Below, piece after piece: positions 1-6,361 of a stretch of DNA of 19,457 nt. The translations under genes and the position numbers were made by a program. The stretch is from SXRF01 sp964624555. Lineage in GTDB: Bacteria; Pseudomonadota; Alphaproteobacteria; Rickettsiales; SXRF01. The stretch is from contig CAZUXB010000038.1 in assembly GCA_964624555.1 (NCBI GenBank), positions 1-19,457 of the forward strand, written 5' to 3'. Position 1 is the first letter of the stretch, and each line of letters opens with the position of its first letter. The notes beneath the pieces are model-generated. The model did no database searches. It worked only from the letters and a program-made list of their open reading frames with translations, and had not been told where the DNA came from.

Positions 1-66
1 AGATCCTTCGGCTACGCCTCAGGATGACAAAAGCCCTCATCCTAACCTTCTCCCAAAGGGAGAAGG
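1..66. repeat. Dispersed intergenic repeats (two palindromic units)
   Basis: Bases 1-28 read on the minus strand as GTCATCCTGAG followed by GAAGGATCT. A related copy lies at 2887-2923 in the opposite orientation. Bases 46-54 (CCTTCTCCC) pair perfectly with 58-66 (GGGAGAAGG) around an AAA loop, the same design as the hairpins at 2992-3012 and 3026-3042. These are short non-coding dispersed repeats of the REP/BIME kind. I see no gene in 1-218. Confidence 0.6.
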
Positions 67-80
67 AATATATTGGAACC

Positions 81-106
81 AACTATGGATAGGCTTATCC
101 GTAGTT
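81..106. terminator. Hairpin downstream of the CPBP gene, possible terminator
   Basis: AACTATGGATA (81-91) pairs with TATCCGTAGTT (96-106) over 11 base pairs, including one G-U pair, around a four-base loop. It lies about 110 bases beyond the stop of the leftward operon. It has no clear T-run on the minus strand, so a Rho-independent terminator is uncertain. Part of the same sequence (TTATCCATAGTT) recurs near 3060-3071, so it may simply belong to a dispersed repeat. Confidence 0.3.
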
Positions 107-218
107 AATGTTAAAATAAGCATCACTATACGTTTACCAGCAAAAACCATGCCTCATTCCGGCGGAGAAACGATAAATACCAATCTAACCGTTATAATCG
201 TTGAGTTACAGGCGCTTA

Positions 219-860
219 TCAATGCACCGACTGGCCATGATAAAAATAATAGCCCAGCCCGAAAGTGAAAATCAGGCAGCCATACAGGGCATGCTCGAAA
301 CAAACAGCCGCAAGTGACCCGGTCTTTTTATAGGTGGAGGAAAATAATACCCCGCCCAACGCGCTGAATATTACCGCTACCGAGTTTAGCAGCAATATAT
401 GCACCCAGCCAAAAGCAAGCGCGCTAAAAGCTATCATTAAATTAGGACTGGGAAACAAGGCCGCATAGCGCCGGAAAATAAAACTGCGGAAAATAATTTC
501 CTGCGGGACCACGGAAAGAACCGGGTAAAAAAACATCACCAGCAACCATACCCACGGCCTCTCCTGCGGCAGACCGAACAGGTGATCAGGAATGGCAATA
601 TAAGTAAAGAGCAGCAGAGCCAGGGAAAGAGGAACTGCACGTAATAATATAGAACTGGTCAATTTTTTATCCAGCGCCCGCCAGTTCCACAGGCTGCGGA
701 AATTATCGCCATTACGCATCAACCAGTAATAAGCAAGCAAGGAGGCCACCCATAACAGTAAATACATCCAGCCGCGCGGCTTGAAAGCAGCAATAAGCGG
801 AGGCAACAGCGCAAAGAAAAGGGCGAATTCGCACAACAGGAAACCACGCCCCGTTTTCAT
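219..860 (-). CDS. CPBP (CAAX/Rce1-like) family intramembrane protein
   Basis: This is a 213-residue polytopic membrane protein with hydrophobic stretches at about 8-26, 32-48, 72-90, 104-118, 141-158 and 192-209. The conserved signature blocks of CPBP/Rce1-type glutamic intramembrane proteases are visible: PQEIIFR at 119-125 (family motif EExxxR), FGWVH at 150-154 (FxxxH), and a third-block histidine, H190, in FEHALYG. Two positions depart from the classic motif. The first glutamate of EExxxR is Q120, and the position four residues after H190 (usually N or D) is G194. CPBP members process prenylated proteins or pheromone/bacteriocin precursors, or act as membrane scaffolds; the substrate here is unknown. 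It is the last gene of a three-gene leftward unit, and its ATG overlaps the HAD gene stop by four bases (ATGA), implying translational coupling. Assignment to the family is firm; proteolytic activity is not assured. Confidence 0.8.
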   Translation of the reverse strand: MKTGRGFLLCEFALFFALLPPLIAAFKPRGWMYLLLWVASLLAYYWLMRNGDNFRSLWNWRALDKKLTSSILLRAVPLSLALLLFTYIAIPDHLFGLPQERPWVWLLVMFFYPVLSVVPQEIIFRSFIFRRYAALFPSPNLMIAFSALAFGWVHILLLNSVAVIFSALGGVLFSSTYKKTGSLAAVCFEHALYGCLIFTFGLGYYFYHGQSVH

Positions 861-1564
861 TGGCTTATATGATTGATAATCTCACCGGCACTGAGATCAT
901 TACACGGAATAATTTCAAGGCCAGCAGCAGATTTTTTTATGTCTTCAATTTCTTCGCCTTTACCAAACCACATGAGTTTATCGCTTTTCATGATAAATGG
1001 CATGTCTTCCAGATGGTCGGTAAAAAATATTTTTTTGCGCTCCGCCCAACCCTGCTTAACCAGGAATTCCTGCACATTCCGCGCTTTTTCCTCGCCACGG
1101 TTTTCTTTCTGCCCCAGCTTTGTTGATATTACGTGGGAAAAACCAACCCGTCTGGCGAACGGCTCGGCATAAACCGAAGCGGCAGCAGTTGCCAACAGCG
1201 CATCAATCTTGTTCCCGGAGATAAGCTGCACAACATCGCCCATATTGGGACGTATTCTTCTTTCAAGGCTTATTAATATATTTTCCAGAGCGTTTTTGTC
1301 ATCCGCCTCCAGCCATAATTTATGCAAAGCAGCCTTGGTCTGGGCATGGCTGCGCCCGAAAGCCTTGCGCTCAACTAATATTTTCGCCGCCTTCACCGAA
1401 AGCAGGTAATGCTGCGGCAGAGTCAATTTATTAAATTTCCCAAACAGGAAATAATCGGCCCAGATCCGGAAACTATTTACCGTAATCAGGGTTTCATCAA
1501 GGTCAATGATGAGAACCGCGCTAGCTTTTGAAGTCAAAGGACCAGGGGAATCGGCAGAGGACAT
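857..1564 (-). CDS. HAD-superfamily hydrolase (probable phosphatase)
   Basis: This is a 235-residue soluble protein with the HAD catalytic blocks in order. Motif I is DLDET, with D21 as nucleophile and D23 as acid/base. Motif II is T126 within LLATAAAS. A candidate motif III lysine is near K160. Motif IV is TDHLEDMP, with D183 and D187 likely binding Mg2+. The helical segment of about 90 residues between motifs I and II fits a C1 cap and the HAD-IB group (phosphoserine-phosphatase-like), which removes phosphate from small metabolites. The ATG at 1564 overlaps the upstream phosphoribosyltransferase by 44 bases. I see no later in-frame start before motif I, so the overlap appears real. The substrate is unknown; pairing with a phosphoribosyltransferase suggests a nucleotide or ribosyl-phosphate compound, which is inference only. 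Confidence 0.8.
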   Translation of the reverse strand: MSSADSPGPLTSKASAVLIIDLDETLITVNSFRIWADYFLFGKFNKLTLPQHYLLSVKAAKILVERKAFGRSHAQTKAALHKLWLEADDKNALENILISLERRIRPNMGDVVQLISGNKIDALLATAAASVYAEPFARRVGFSHVISTKLGQKENRGEEKARNVQEFLVKQGWAERKKIFFTDHLEDMPFIMKSDKLMWFGKGEEIEDIKKSAAGLEIIPCNDLSAGEIINHISQ

Positions 1565-2129
1565 GGTTATATAATGTATAATCAGGTTTAATAAGCGGTG
1601 AACTGGTAGTTACCGTAATAGCAGCACTCCTTATAATGCAAGAAGAATCTGCTTCCGCCCGCACCACATCTAAAACAGCTTTCATAGTAGCGCCGCTGTC
1701 AACCGCGTCATCAACCACCAGTATCTTATAACCCTGCCCCGCCCGCAGAATTTTCAATAATTCCGACATCTCCCCCGCATCCGGCGTAAAGGCAGGAGAA
1801 CTATCAACCGGCCCGGAAGTAAGGCGATTATGTTCGATAACCCGCAAACGGTCACTGATAGCATAAGGCAACAGGCGCAGGATAGTTTTAAGCCCCCTTA
1901 CCTTGCCTTTCGCCTGAGTACTGCTCCGCTGGCGGGAAATTGCAAGCAATGCCGGCTTATGGGCTGCTTCCTGCGCCATCATTTCGGCAACTATATAACC
2001 GCCCGTGCGAATACCGATAATTATATCCGGTGTAAAATCCTTAAATACCAAATCGTTCAAAGCAATGGCCGCCGCACGCAGGCCCAGCTCAGTTAATGTT
2101 TTTACAGAAATTTTAACTTTTGGCACCAT
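1521..2129 (-). CDS. Phosphoribosyltransferase family protein
   Basis: This 202-residue protein carries the PRPP-binding signature of type I phosphoribosyltransferases, ILVVDDAVDSGATM, near the start of the last third: hydrophobic strand, paired acids DD, then the SGAT loop. Upstream, DIIIGIRTGGYIVAEMM matches the PPi-binding strand and loop region. The family transfers phosphoribose from PRPP to a base, as in purine or pyrimidine salvage. Residues that would settle the base are not diagnostic by eye, so no symbol is given. It is the first gene of the PRTase-HAD-CPBP leftward unit, read from the 151-base divergent gap shared with the secreted-protein gene at 2281. The ribosome binding site ahead of the ATG is weak. 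Confidence 0.75.
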   Translation of the reverse strand: MVPKVKISVKTLTELGLRAAAIALNDLVFKDFTPDIIIGIRTGGYIVAEMMAQEAAHKPALLAISRQRSSTQAKGKVRGLKTILRLLPYAISDRLRVIEHNRLTSGPVDSSPAFTPDAGEMSELLKILRAGQGYKILVVDDAVDSGATMKAVLDVVRAEADSSCIIRSAAITVTTSSPLIKPDYTLYNHVLCRFPWSFDFKS

Positions 2130-2280
2130 AAATATGCTTGTTTTCCCTGTTTTTTTATTAACTTAATTGTCGCAATCTATAATAGCTTATGATATATTCC
2201 GGCATCTAAGTAAGTTTTCCTATATATCCAGCTCACCCATATATAGGTTCATCCATATAATTTAATAAGGAGATCCAATT

Positions 2281-2835
2281 ATGCGCAACCAATTATTATT
2301 AGCAGTTTTATGTTCGACAGCCCTTATTACGTCAACCGCAAGCTTTGCACAAGACGCTACGGAACAGAAAAAAGAATTACCACAACAAGCATCAGCAAAT
2401 GTTTTAGTTGCGCCGGCAGCAAAAAAACTTCCTGTAGCCAGAAACGGTGAAATAATAGATTCAGTCGGTAGCGGCGCAACAGAGGCAATTCTGCCCGGCG
2501 TCCAGACCAGCAACGGTATCAGCTACATAACCGGCGGCGTGGGTGATGAAGAACTGGCCGAAATGAACGCACAGGCCGGAAACTTCAATGTCCGTATCCT
2601 CATCGCCGCCCGCAGTGGTGAATATATGAGCGAAGTCGGTATCCGCATCACCGATAAACAAAATGCGGAAGTGCTGAAAGTTGATAGCGCTGGCCCGCTG
2701 TTCTACGCTAGCCTCCCAGCCGGGACCTATACAGTTGAAGCCGCAACCGAAAGCGGCGTAACGCAGAAAGCAACCATAACCGCTCCTGCCAAAATCCCAG
2801 CTGCCGGCAAAATAGTTATCCGTTTTAACGATTAG
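2281..2835 (+). CDS. Small secreted protein of unknown function
   Basis: This 184-residue protein has a clear Sec signal peptide: a basic start (MRNQ), a hydrophobic core at about 5-19, and a probable cleavage after SFA (residue 23). The mature protein begins with a Gln/Lys/Ala-rich linker. It ends with a compact domain from about residue 100 (FNVRILIAARSGEYMSEVGI) that includes GPLFYASLPAGTYTVEA, a pattern seen in carboxypeptidase-regulatory-like or other beta-sandwich domains, where Pro-Ala/Pro-Gly-x-Tyr turns are common. It is probably periplasmic. A strong ribosome binding site, AAGGAG at 2267-2272, sits 8 bases before the ATG, and a TATAAT hexamer occurs at 2178-2183 without an obvious partner. 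It stands alone, with dispersed repeats following. I do not recognise a specific family. Confidence 0.7.
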   Translation: MRNQLLLAVLCSTALITSTASFAQDATEQKKELPQQASANVLVAPAAKKLPVARNGEIIDSVGSGATEAILPGVQTSNGISYITGGVGDEELAEMNAQAGNFNVRILIAARSGEYMSEVGIRITDKQNAEVLKVDSAGPLFYASLPAGTYTVEAATESGVTQKATITAPAKIPAAGKIVIRFND

Positions 2836-2850
2836 TTTTTTAGCCTAATA

Positions 2851-3047
2851 CCCCTTCTCCCTCTAGGGGAAGGGGATGGGAATTTTGTCATACTGAGCGG
2901 AGCAAAGCGTAGTCGAAGGATCTATGCTTTTGGATTTTGTATTGAAAAAATTCCCGCCTTCGCGGGAATGACAAATATAGCCCTCACCCCACCCTCTCCC
3001 AGAGGGAGAGGGAGTTTAAAGAGTTCTCTCCCAGAGGGAGAGGGGGA
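2851..3047. repeat. Cluster of dispersed palindromic intergenic repeats
   Basis: Five repeat units lie side by side. An imperfect palindrome (CCCCTTC...GAAGGGG) is at 2851-2875. A copy of the GTCATxCTGAG...GAAGGATCT element is at 2887-2923. At 2950-2969, ATTCCCGC and GCGGGAAT pair as 8 bp around CTTC; this element is also found at 8843-8870. At 2992-3012, CCCTCTCCC pairs with GGGAGAGGG around AGA. At 3026-3042, CTCTCCC pairs with GGGAGAG around AGA. Similar units are at 1-66. No coding potential is visible. Such units are commonly spread across genomes; here they sit between a gene end and a regulatory leader. Confidence 0.7.
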
Positions 3048-3112
3048 GTAAGTTTTTCCTTATCCATAGTTGTGGTTAATATAGCTGAATAAACTCGCTG
3101 TAATTGTAATAA

Positions 3113-3140
3113 TTGACCCCTAACTTTCCATATGTTATCG
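3113..3140 (+). promoter_or_regulatory. Candidate sigma-70 type promoter for the structured RNA
   Basis: TTGACC at 3113-3118 is a near-consensus -35. A 16-base spacer leads to TTATCG at 3135-3140, a weak -10; TATGTT overlaps just upstream. The predicted transcription start would fall near 3146, at the 5' foot of the first hairpin of the RNA element. The match is by eye only. Confidence 0.35.
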
Positions 3141-3142
3141 TT

Positions 3143-3333
3143 AGCCCGGAATCAGATTTCTGATTCCGGGGCTTTACAACCTCTCATATTACCGGTTTTG
3201 TGTGACCGTTATTCGCACTCCTCGTCTATGACGGGGAGGCAGCAGTGTATGTTCAGGCGCAAGCTAAAGGCTGCTGCGAACCTTGTAATATGGGTTTTGT
3301 AAACTCCCCGTCACCACCAGCAATAATACTGGT
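3143..3333 (+). ncRNA. Candidate structured RNA with four-way junction (leader or ncRNA)
   Basis: A dense nested fold can be drawn. A first hairpin pairs 3145-3155 with 3160-3170 (11 bp, loop ATTT), plus two more pairs past one bulged base. P1 pairs 3173-3179 with 3297-3303, 3185-3192 with 3285-3292, and 3194-3198 with 3278-3282. Inside P1 sit P2 (3200-3204 with 3214-3218), P3 (3219-3226 with 3230-3237, loop TAT) and P4 (3239-3245 with 3271-3277, enclosing a GGC-GCAA-GCT hairpin with a GNRA tetraloop). Helices abut with almost no unpaired junction bases. The G-U pairs in P2 and P3 would be A-C mismatches on the other strand, so the RNA is read in plus orientation. A further hairpin pairs 3316-3320 with 3329-3333. 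It is not a riboswitch or ncRNA class I recognise. It could be a stand-alone RNA or the leader of the ORF at 3354. Confidence 0.6.
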
Positions 3334-3353
3334 ATTAAAGAAAGAGGGGAAAA

Positions 3354-3638
3354 ATGTTCTTTCATAAAAGCCGCGACTATAAACGCCCGCCTATCGAACT
3401 CGCCTATATGCTGCTGCATGGCGCTATGAGCCTTGCCTATAGCTATTTGCGCAATAAAAAACTTAAAGTAAGCGCAGATGATTTAAGAAATATAGATATG
3501 TTCGTAGAAGAACTGCATAAAAGCCATGCTACCGCCCAATATATCAGTACCTGCCTACACCAACGCAACCGCGGTGAAGAGGAATGTTCAGAAAAATTCG
3601 CCAATAAAGAAAGTTTTGACTGGCATTGCCCGCCGTGA
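3354..3638 (+). CDS. Unrecognised 94-residue protein downstream of the structured RNA
   Basis: I do not recognise this protein. It is 94 residues, basic at the N-terminus, with a mildly hydrophobic helix-like stretch at about 16-32 (ELAYMLLHGAMSLAYSY) and a polar, charged C-terminal half ending in an aromatic/proline tail. No membrane anchor, signal peptide or zinc motif is evident. A purine-rich ribosome binding site (GAGGGG, 3344-3349) stands a few bases before the ATG. It converges on mipZ, whose stop is only 20 bases away. Coding is supported by the ribosome binding site and by the lack of a competing gene. Control by the upstream RNA is inferred from position and from a possible pairing of the ribosome binding site with 3305-3309. 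Confidence 0.5.
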   Translation: MFFHKSRDYKRPPIELAYMLLHGAMSLAYSYLRNKKLKVSADDLRNIDMFVEELHKSHATAQYISTCLHQRNRGEEECSEKFANKESFDWHCPP

Positions 3639-3658
3639 ACAACCTATTGAGACCTACG

Positions 3659-4633
3659 CTAGGAAGCTATCGCTTCCAGTTCCCTTGCCGGTTCCTTTGC
3701 GGTTTCCTTTTCAGGCTCTTTTGCTTCCGCTGCATCTTCTTTAGAATCATCTTCTTCCTGACGCTGCTTGTTGATACGCTCATCAAGGATCGGGATGCGC
3801 AGGGTTTTAAGCAGGTCACGCACTTCCTGACGCGCCGCTATGTGCGACATGGAAAGGCCGGAACCACCATTCATTTCGATAATATCCAATACCGTAAGCC
3901 CCTGCAGGAACATTTCACGGAAGATAACGCGCTCAGAAAATCCCGGAGCCACGCGGAAGCCGATGCGCCGGGCAAGTTCACCAGTAGCCTGGGTCATGAA
4001 GCGCTTATTCTTCGCATCAATATTGCTTAAGCGGTTACGCATCACGATCCACTCGATAGAACCGCCATCACGTTTGGCGCGCATCAGCTTCTGCTCCCAC
4101 ACCATTTCACTGTAGATACTCGGTTTGATTATCTTCATGGTCTGCCCATCAACATTAGCCAGTACGTCAAGGTCAACAAAGCTGTCATTGATCGGGGTGA
4201 TAACAGTATCAGCATGGGCATGCGCCACCCGCGACAGGTAAGTATCGCTACCCGGGCTGTCAACCACCACAAAATCGTTGGCTTCCACCAGGCGGTTCAG
4301 TGTGCGGGTGAAACGCTCGCAATCATCCTGCTCCGCTTCCTTTACGATATTAAAAGGGCTGCGCTGGACAACCACATGCTGCGGCTGGGGCAGGGCAACA
4401 TTTTCTTTAAGGATAGTCTGGCGGCGGTTCTCAAGGTAGCGCGAGAGCGAACGCTGGCGGGAATCAATGTCGATAGTACCAACCGAAAAGCCAAGGCGGA
4501 GCAAAGCAACTATAAGATGCATGCAGGTTGTGGTCTTTCCCGAACCGCCCTTCTCATTACCAAGCACTATAACGTGAGCTTTTTTGGTAGCGGACAGAAC
4601 TGGCGTGCGTGCATCAAATGCTGATTCAATCAT
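3659..4633 (-). CDS. mipZ: MipZ-like ParA-family division-site ATPase
   Basis: This is a 324-residue ParA/MinD-superfamily ATPase. The deviant Walker A box KGGSGKTT is at 28-35, with the signature lysine K28 and catalytic-loop K33. DIDSRQRSLSRYLENRR at about 55-71 is the switch-I region, and VVVDSPGSD at about 122-130 is Walker B (D125). The sequence GNEKGGxGK followed by the D-x-D-x-RQR-S block and ENRR is characteristic of MipZ. In Caulobacter, MipZ forms a gradient from the ParB-bound poles and blocks FtsZ polymerisation, so that division occurs at midcell. Compared with typical MipZ (about 275-280 residues), this one is longer at both ends. The last 35 or so residues form a Glu/Lys/Ala-rich acidic low-complexity tail. 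It is preceded by the TauE/SafE-type gene on the same strand, 70 bases away. Confidence 0.88.
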   Translation of the reverse strand: MIESAFDARTPVLSATKKAHVIVLGNEKGGSGKTTTCMHLIVALLRLGFSVGTIDIDSRQRSLSRYLENRRQTILKENVALPQPQHVVVQRSPFNIVKEAEQDDCERFTRTLNRLVEANDFVVVDSPGSDTYLSRVAHAHADTVITPINDSFVDLDVLANVDGQTMKIIKPSIYSEMVWEQKLMRAKRDGGSIEWIVMRNRLSNIDAKNKRFMTQATGELARRIGFRVAPGFSERVIFREMFLQGLTVLDIIEMNGGSGLSMSHIAARQEVRDLLKTLRIPILDERINKQRQEEDDSKEDAAEAKEPEKETAKEPARELEAIAS

Positions 4634-4703
4634 GATATATAACCCCGTATAAAATTTCTCTCCGGAGTGATTATAGTAGCATGCAGTTACTACTCAAGCA
4701 CTA

Positions 4704-5462
4704 TCACACATCATTAAGAAAAAAATATGCTGACATCGAAAATCCGATAACGCTTACCAACATGCGAATATATTGTGGTGAAATTTTCAACGCCATGCGC
4801 GCACCAGCATAACCGCCGAATATTCCGCCCGCGATCATCACAAATGCAAGGTGCCATAGCACCGCGCCGGAAAATATAAAGACGATTACCGTCGCCAGAT
4901 TTATTGTCGTGCCCAGTAAAGTTTTAAGCGCGTTCATCTGGTGGATGTTGGAAGCTCCCATCAGTTGCAGCATGGCCAGCATCAATATACCAATACCAGC
5001 ACCAAAATATCCGCCGTAAAAAGAAATAAACAACTGCAAAAATATTCCTAACTTCTGCATCTGCCTGGCCCGCGGAAAATTATCATGCACCAAGGCAACA
5101 AAACGTTTGCCAAAAGTAAAAAGCAATGTCGCCGCCAGCAGCAACCACGGCACTAAATGTTTGAAGGTCACCTCGGAAGTATGCAGTAAGGTAAGTGAAC
5201 CGGCAGTACCGCCAAGCAAACAAACTACCAGAAGTGGCACCAACCGTTTGCGGTCGGTAACCAGTTCACTGCGATAACCATAGCTGCTCGACAGCGCACC
5301 GGGCCACAGGGCAATGGTGCTCATGATATTAGCCTGCAAGGGCGTAAGCCCGTTCATCACAAATACCGGAAAAGTAAGGAAAGTTCCACCCCCGGCCACC
5401 GAATTTATCGCCGCACCCAGCGCCGGAACCACAAAAAACAAGGATATTTGCAGCAAATCCAT
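4704..5462 (-). CDS. TauE/SafE family (DUF81) membrane permease
   Basis: This 252-residue integral membrane protein opens with the family hallmark GAAINSVAGGGTFLTFP at about 16-32, followed by GLTPLQANIMSTIALWPGALSS, the conserved N-terminal repeat of TauE/SafE permeases. A second related repeat lies in the C-terminal half (YFGAGIGILMLAMLQLMG...MNALKTLLGTTINL). About eight membrane segments can be drawn. The family exports or imports small sulfur-containing or carboxylate anions such as sulfite or sulfoacetate; the substrate here cannot be told. It starts 99 bases from rpiB on the opposite strand, so the two share a divergent promoter region. It may be co-transcribed with mipZ downstream, with no obvious functional link. 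Confidence 0.85.
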   Translation of the reverse strand: MDLLQISLFFVVPALGAAINSVAGGGTFLTFPVFVMNGLTPLQANIMSTIALWPGALSSSYGYRSELVTDRKRLVPLLVVCLLGGTAGSLTLLHTSEVTFKHLVPWLLLAATLLFTFGKRFVALVHDNFPRARQMQKLGIFLQLFISFYGGYFGAGIGILMLAMLQLMGASNIHQMNALKTLLGTTINLATVIVFIFSGAVLWHLAFVMIAGGIFGGYAGARMALKISPQYIRMLVSVIGFSMSAYFFLNDV

Positions 5463-5561
5463 CAGGTTAATATTTTTTATCTATTTATTTTCGGAAGCTT
5501 GCGCTTTTCCTGCGGACATGACAAAATGTCTGTCTGTTTATATCTATATATAGTAGCCATA

Positions 5562-5999
5562 ATGAGCAAGAACATATTAGCAATCGCCAGCGACCATGGT
5601 GGGTTTGAGTTAAAAAAACTCCTCGCCGGATATCTGCGCGAACTAAATATAGAGGTTGCCGACCTTGGGCCAGACTCCACAGAATCAGTTGATTACCCCG
5701 ACTATGCAAACAAGATGGGTAAATGGATAACAGAAAATCCGCAAGGTAAAGGAATATTAATCTGCGGTTCGGGAATCGGCATGAGCATCGCCGCTAACCG
5801 TTTTAAAAATATCCGCGCCGCCCTGTGCCATGATGGCCTTTCGGCGAAACTTTCGCGCAACCACAACGATGCCAACGTCCTCTGCCTCGGCGCACGCCTG
5901 ATTGGTGTGGAAACCGCGAAAGACTGCGTAAAACAATTTATAAATAGTGAGTTTGAAGGTGGCCGCCATGTAGGGAGGGTGAAAAAATTATCAACTTAA
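5562..5999 (+). CDS. rpiB: Ribose-5-phosphate isomerase B
   Basis: This is a 145-residue RpiB/LacAB-family sugar-phosphate isomerase, which interconverts ribulose-5-phosphate and ribose-5-phosphate in the pentose phosphate pathway. Visible marks are the N-terminal strand ending in SDHGGFELK (D11, H12), catalytic C68 in GILICGSGIGMSIAANR, the GSGIG phosphate loop, and the RNHNDANVLCLGAR block near 101-114. The open frame runs back to 5448, but the family N-terminus fits the ATG at 5562, which gives the usual length; the longer version would add 38 residues of unrelated hydrophobic sequence. The ribosome binding site is weak. It heads a plus-strand run leading to glyA, as is common in Alphaproteobacteria, but here with three extra genes in between. 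Confidence 0.9.
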   Translation: MSKNILAIASDHGGFELKKLLAGYLRELNIEVADLGPDSTESVDYPDYANKMGKWITENPQGKGILICGSGIGMSIAANRFKNIRAALCHDGLSAKLSRNHNDANVLCLGARLIGVETAKDCVKQFINSEFEGGRHVGRVKKLST

Positions 6000-6008
6000 G
6001 AGGGTAAT

Positions 6009-6323
6009 ATGAATGACAAAGCCAATTTAATGGCAGCTAAAAAGGAGTTTTGCGCAGCATTAAACGAAAAAGGGTTGGATAAAGCTGCAATGGCAGTTAA
6101 TGGCACCATTGATAGAATCGCCCAGATGGCTGAAACAGTACCAGAACGGAACCCTAATACTCTGTTCGCCGGTTGCGCAAAAACTCTTATGGGAGGCGCT
6201 CAAAAACTTAGGAACTGCCCTGGCATAACAAATGGTAGGGCAACCTATCTTGACCAAGTCGGGGCTGTAGTATTTGATGGCCTGATAGAGCTAGATAGAA
6301 AAGCAGTTGAATGGTTAAAGTAA
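6009..6323 (+). CDS. Unrecognised helical protein, single-module paralogue of the next gene
   Basis: This 104-residue soluble protein is predicted largely helical and has no motif I can name. Residues 7-69 align without gaps to residues 147-209 of the protein encoded at 6362-7084, with about 16 identities by my count. The shared core is P-x(6)-LF-x(3)-AKT-x(2)-G-x(4)-LR. Residues 10-37 also align to residues 12-39 of that protein (A-x(2)-EF-x(2)-A...GL-x(2)-AA). The gene begins 9 bases after the rpiB stop with a GAGGG ribosome binding site, so it probably rides on the rpiB transcript. It is a genuine gene by context and paralogy. Function is unknown. Confidence 0.65.
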   Translation: MNDKANLMAAKKEFCAALNEKGLDKAAMAVNGTIDRIAQMAETVPERNPNTLFAGCAKTLMGGAQKLRNCPGITNGRATYLDQVGAVVFDGLIELDRKAVEWLK

Positions 6324-6361
6324 TAACAAAATTAGAAACTATATAAAAAAGGAATGGTGTG

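Noticed and set aside
2851..3047. CRISPR array
   Set aside because: The repeated units are palindromic hairpins of differing length and sequence without regular spacers, and no cas genes are present.
3143..3333. Retron, 6S RNA or SAM-II riboswitch as an explanation of the structured region
   Set aside because: No reverse transcriptase gene is near; the long single-helix bubble form of 6S is not seen; SAM-II pseudoknot bases are only matched by a short CAAGCTAAA-like run.
5515..5530. GACAT...ATGTC inverted repeat in the divergent gap before rpiB
   Set aside because: Only 5 bp in each arm with no second copy; easily by chance, so not reported as an operator.
5448..5561. Upstream extension of the rpiB frame to 5448
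   Set aside because: It adds 38 hydrophobic residues unlike RpiB, and the family N-terminus begins at ATG 5562.
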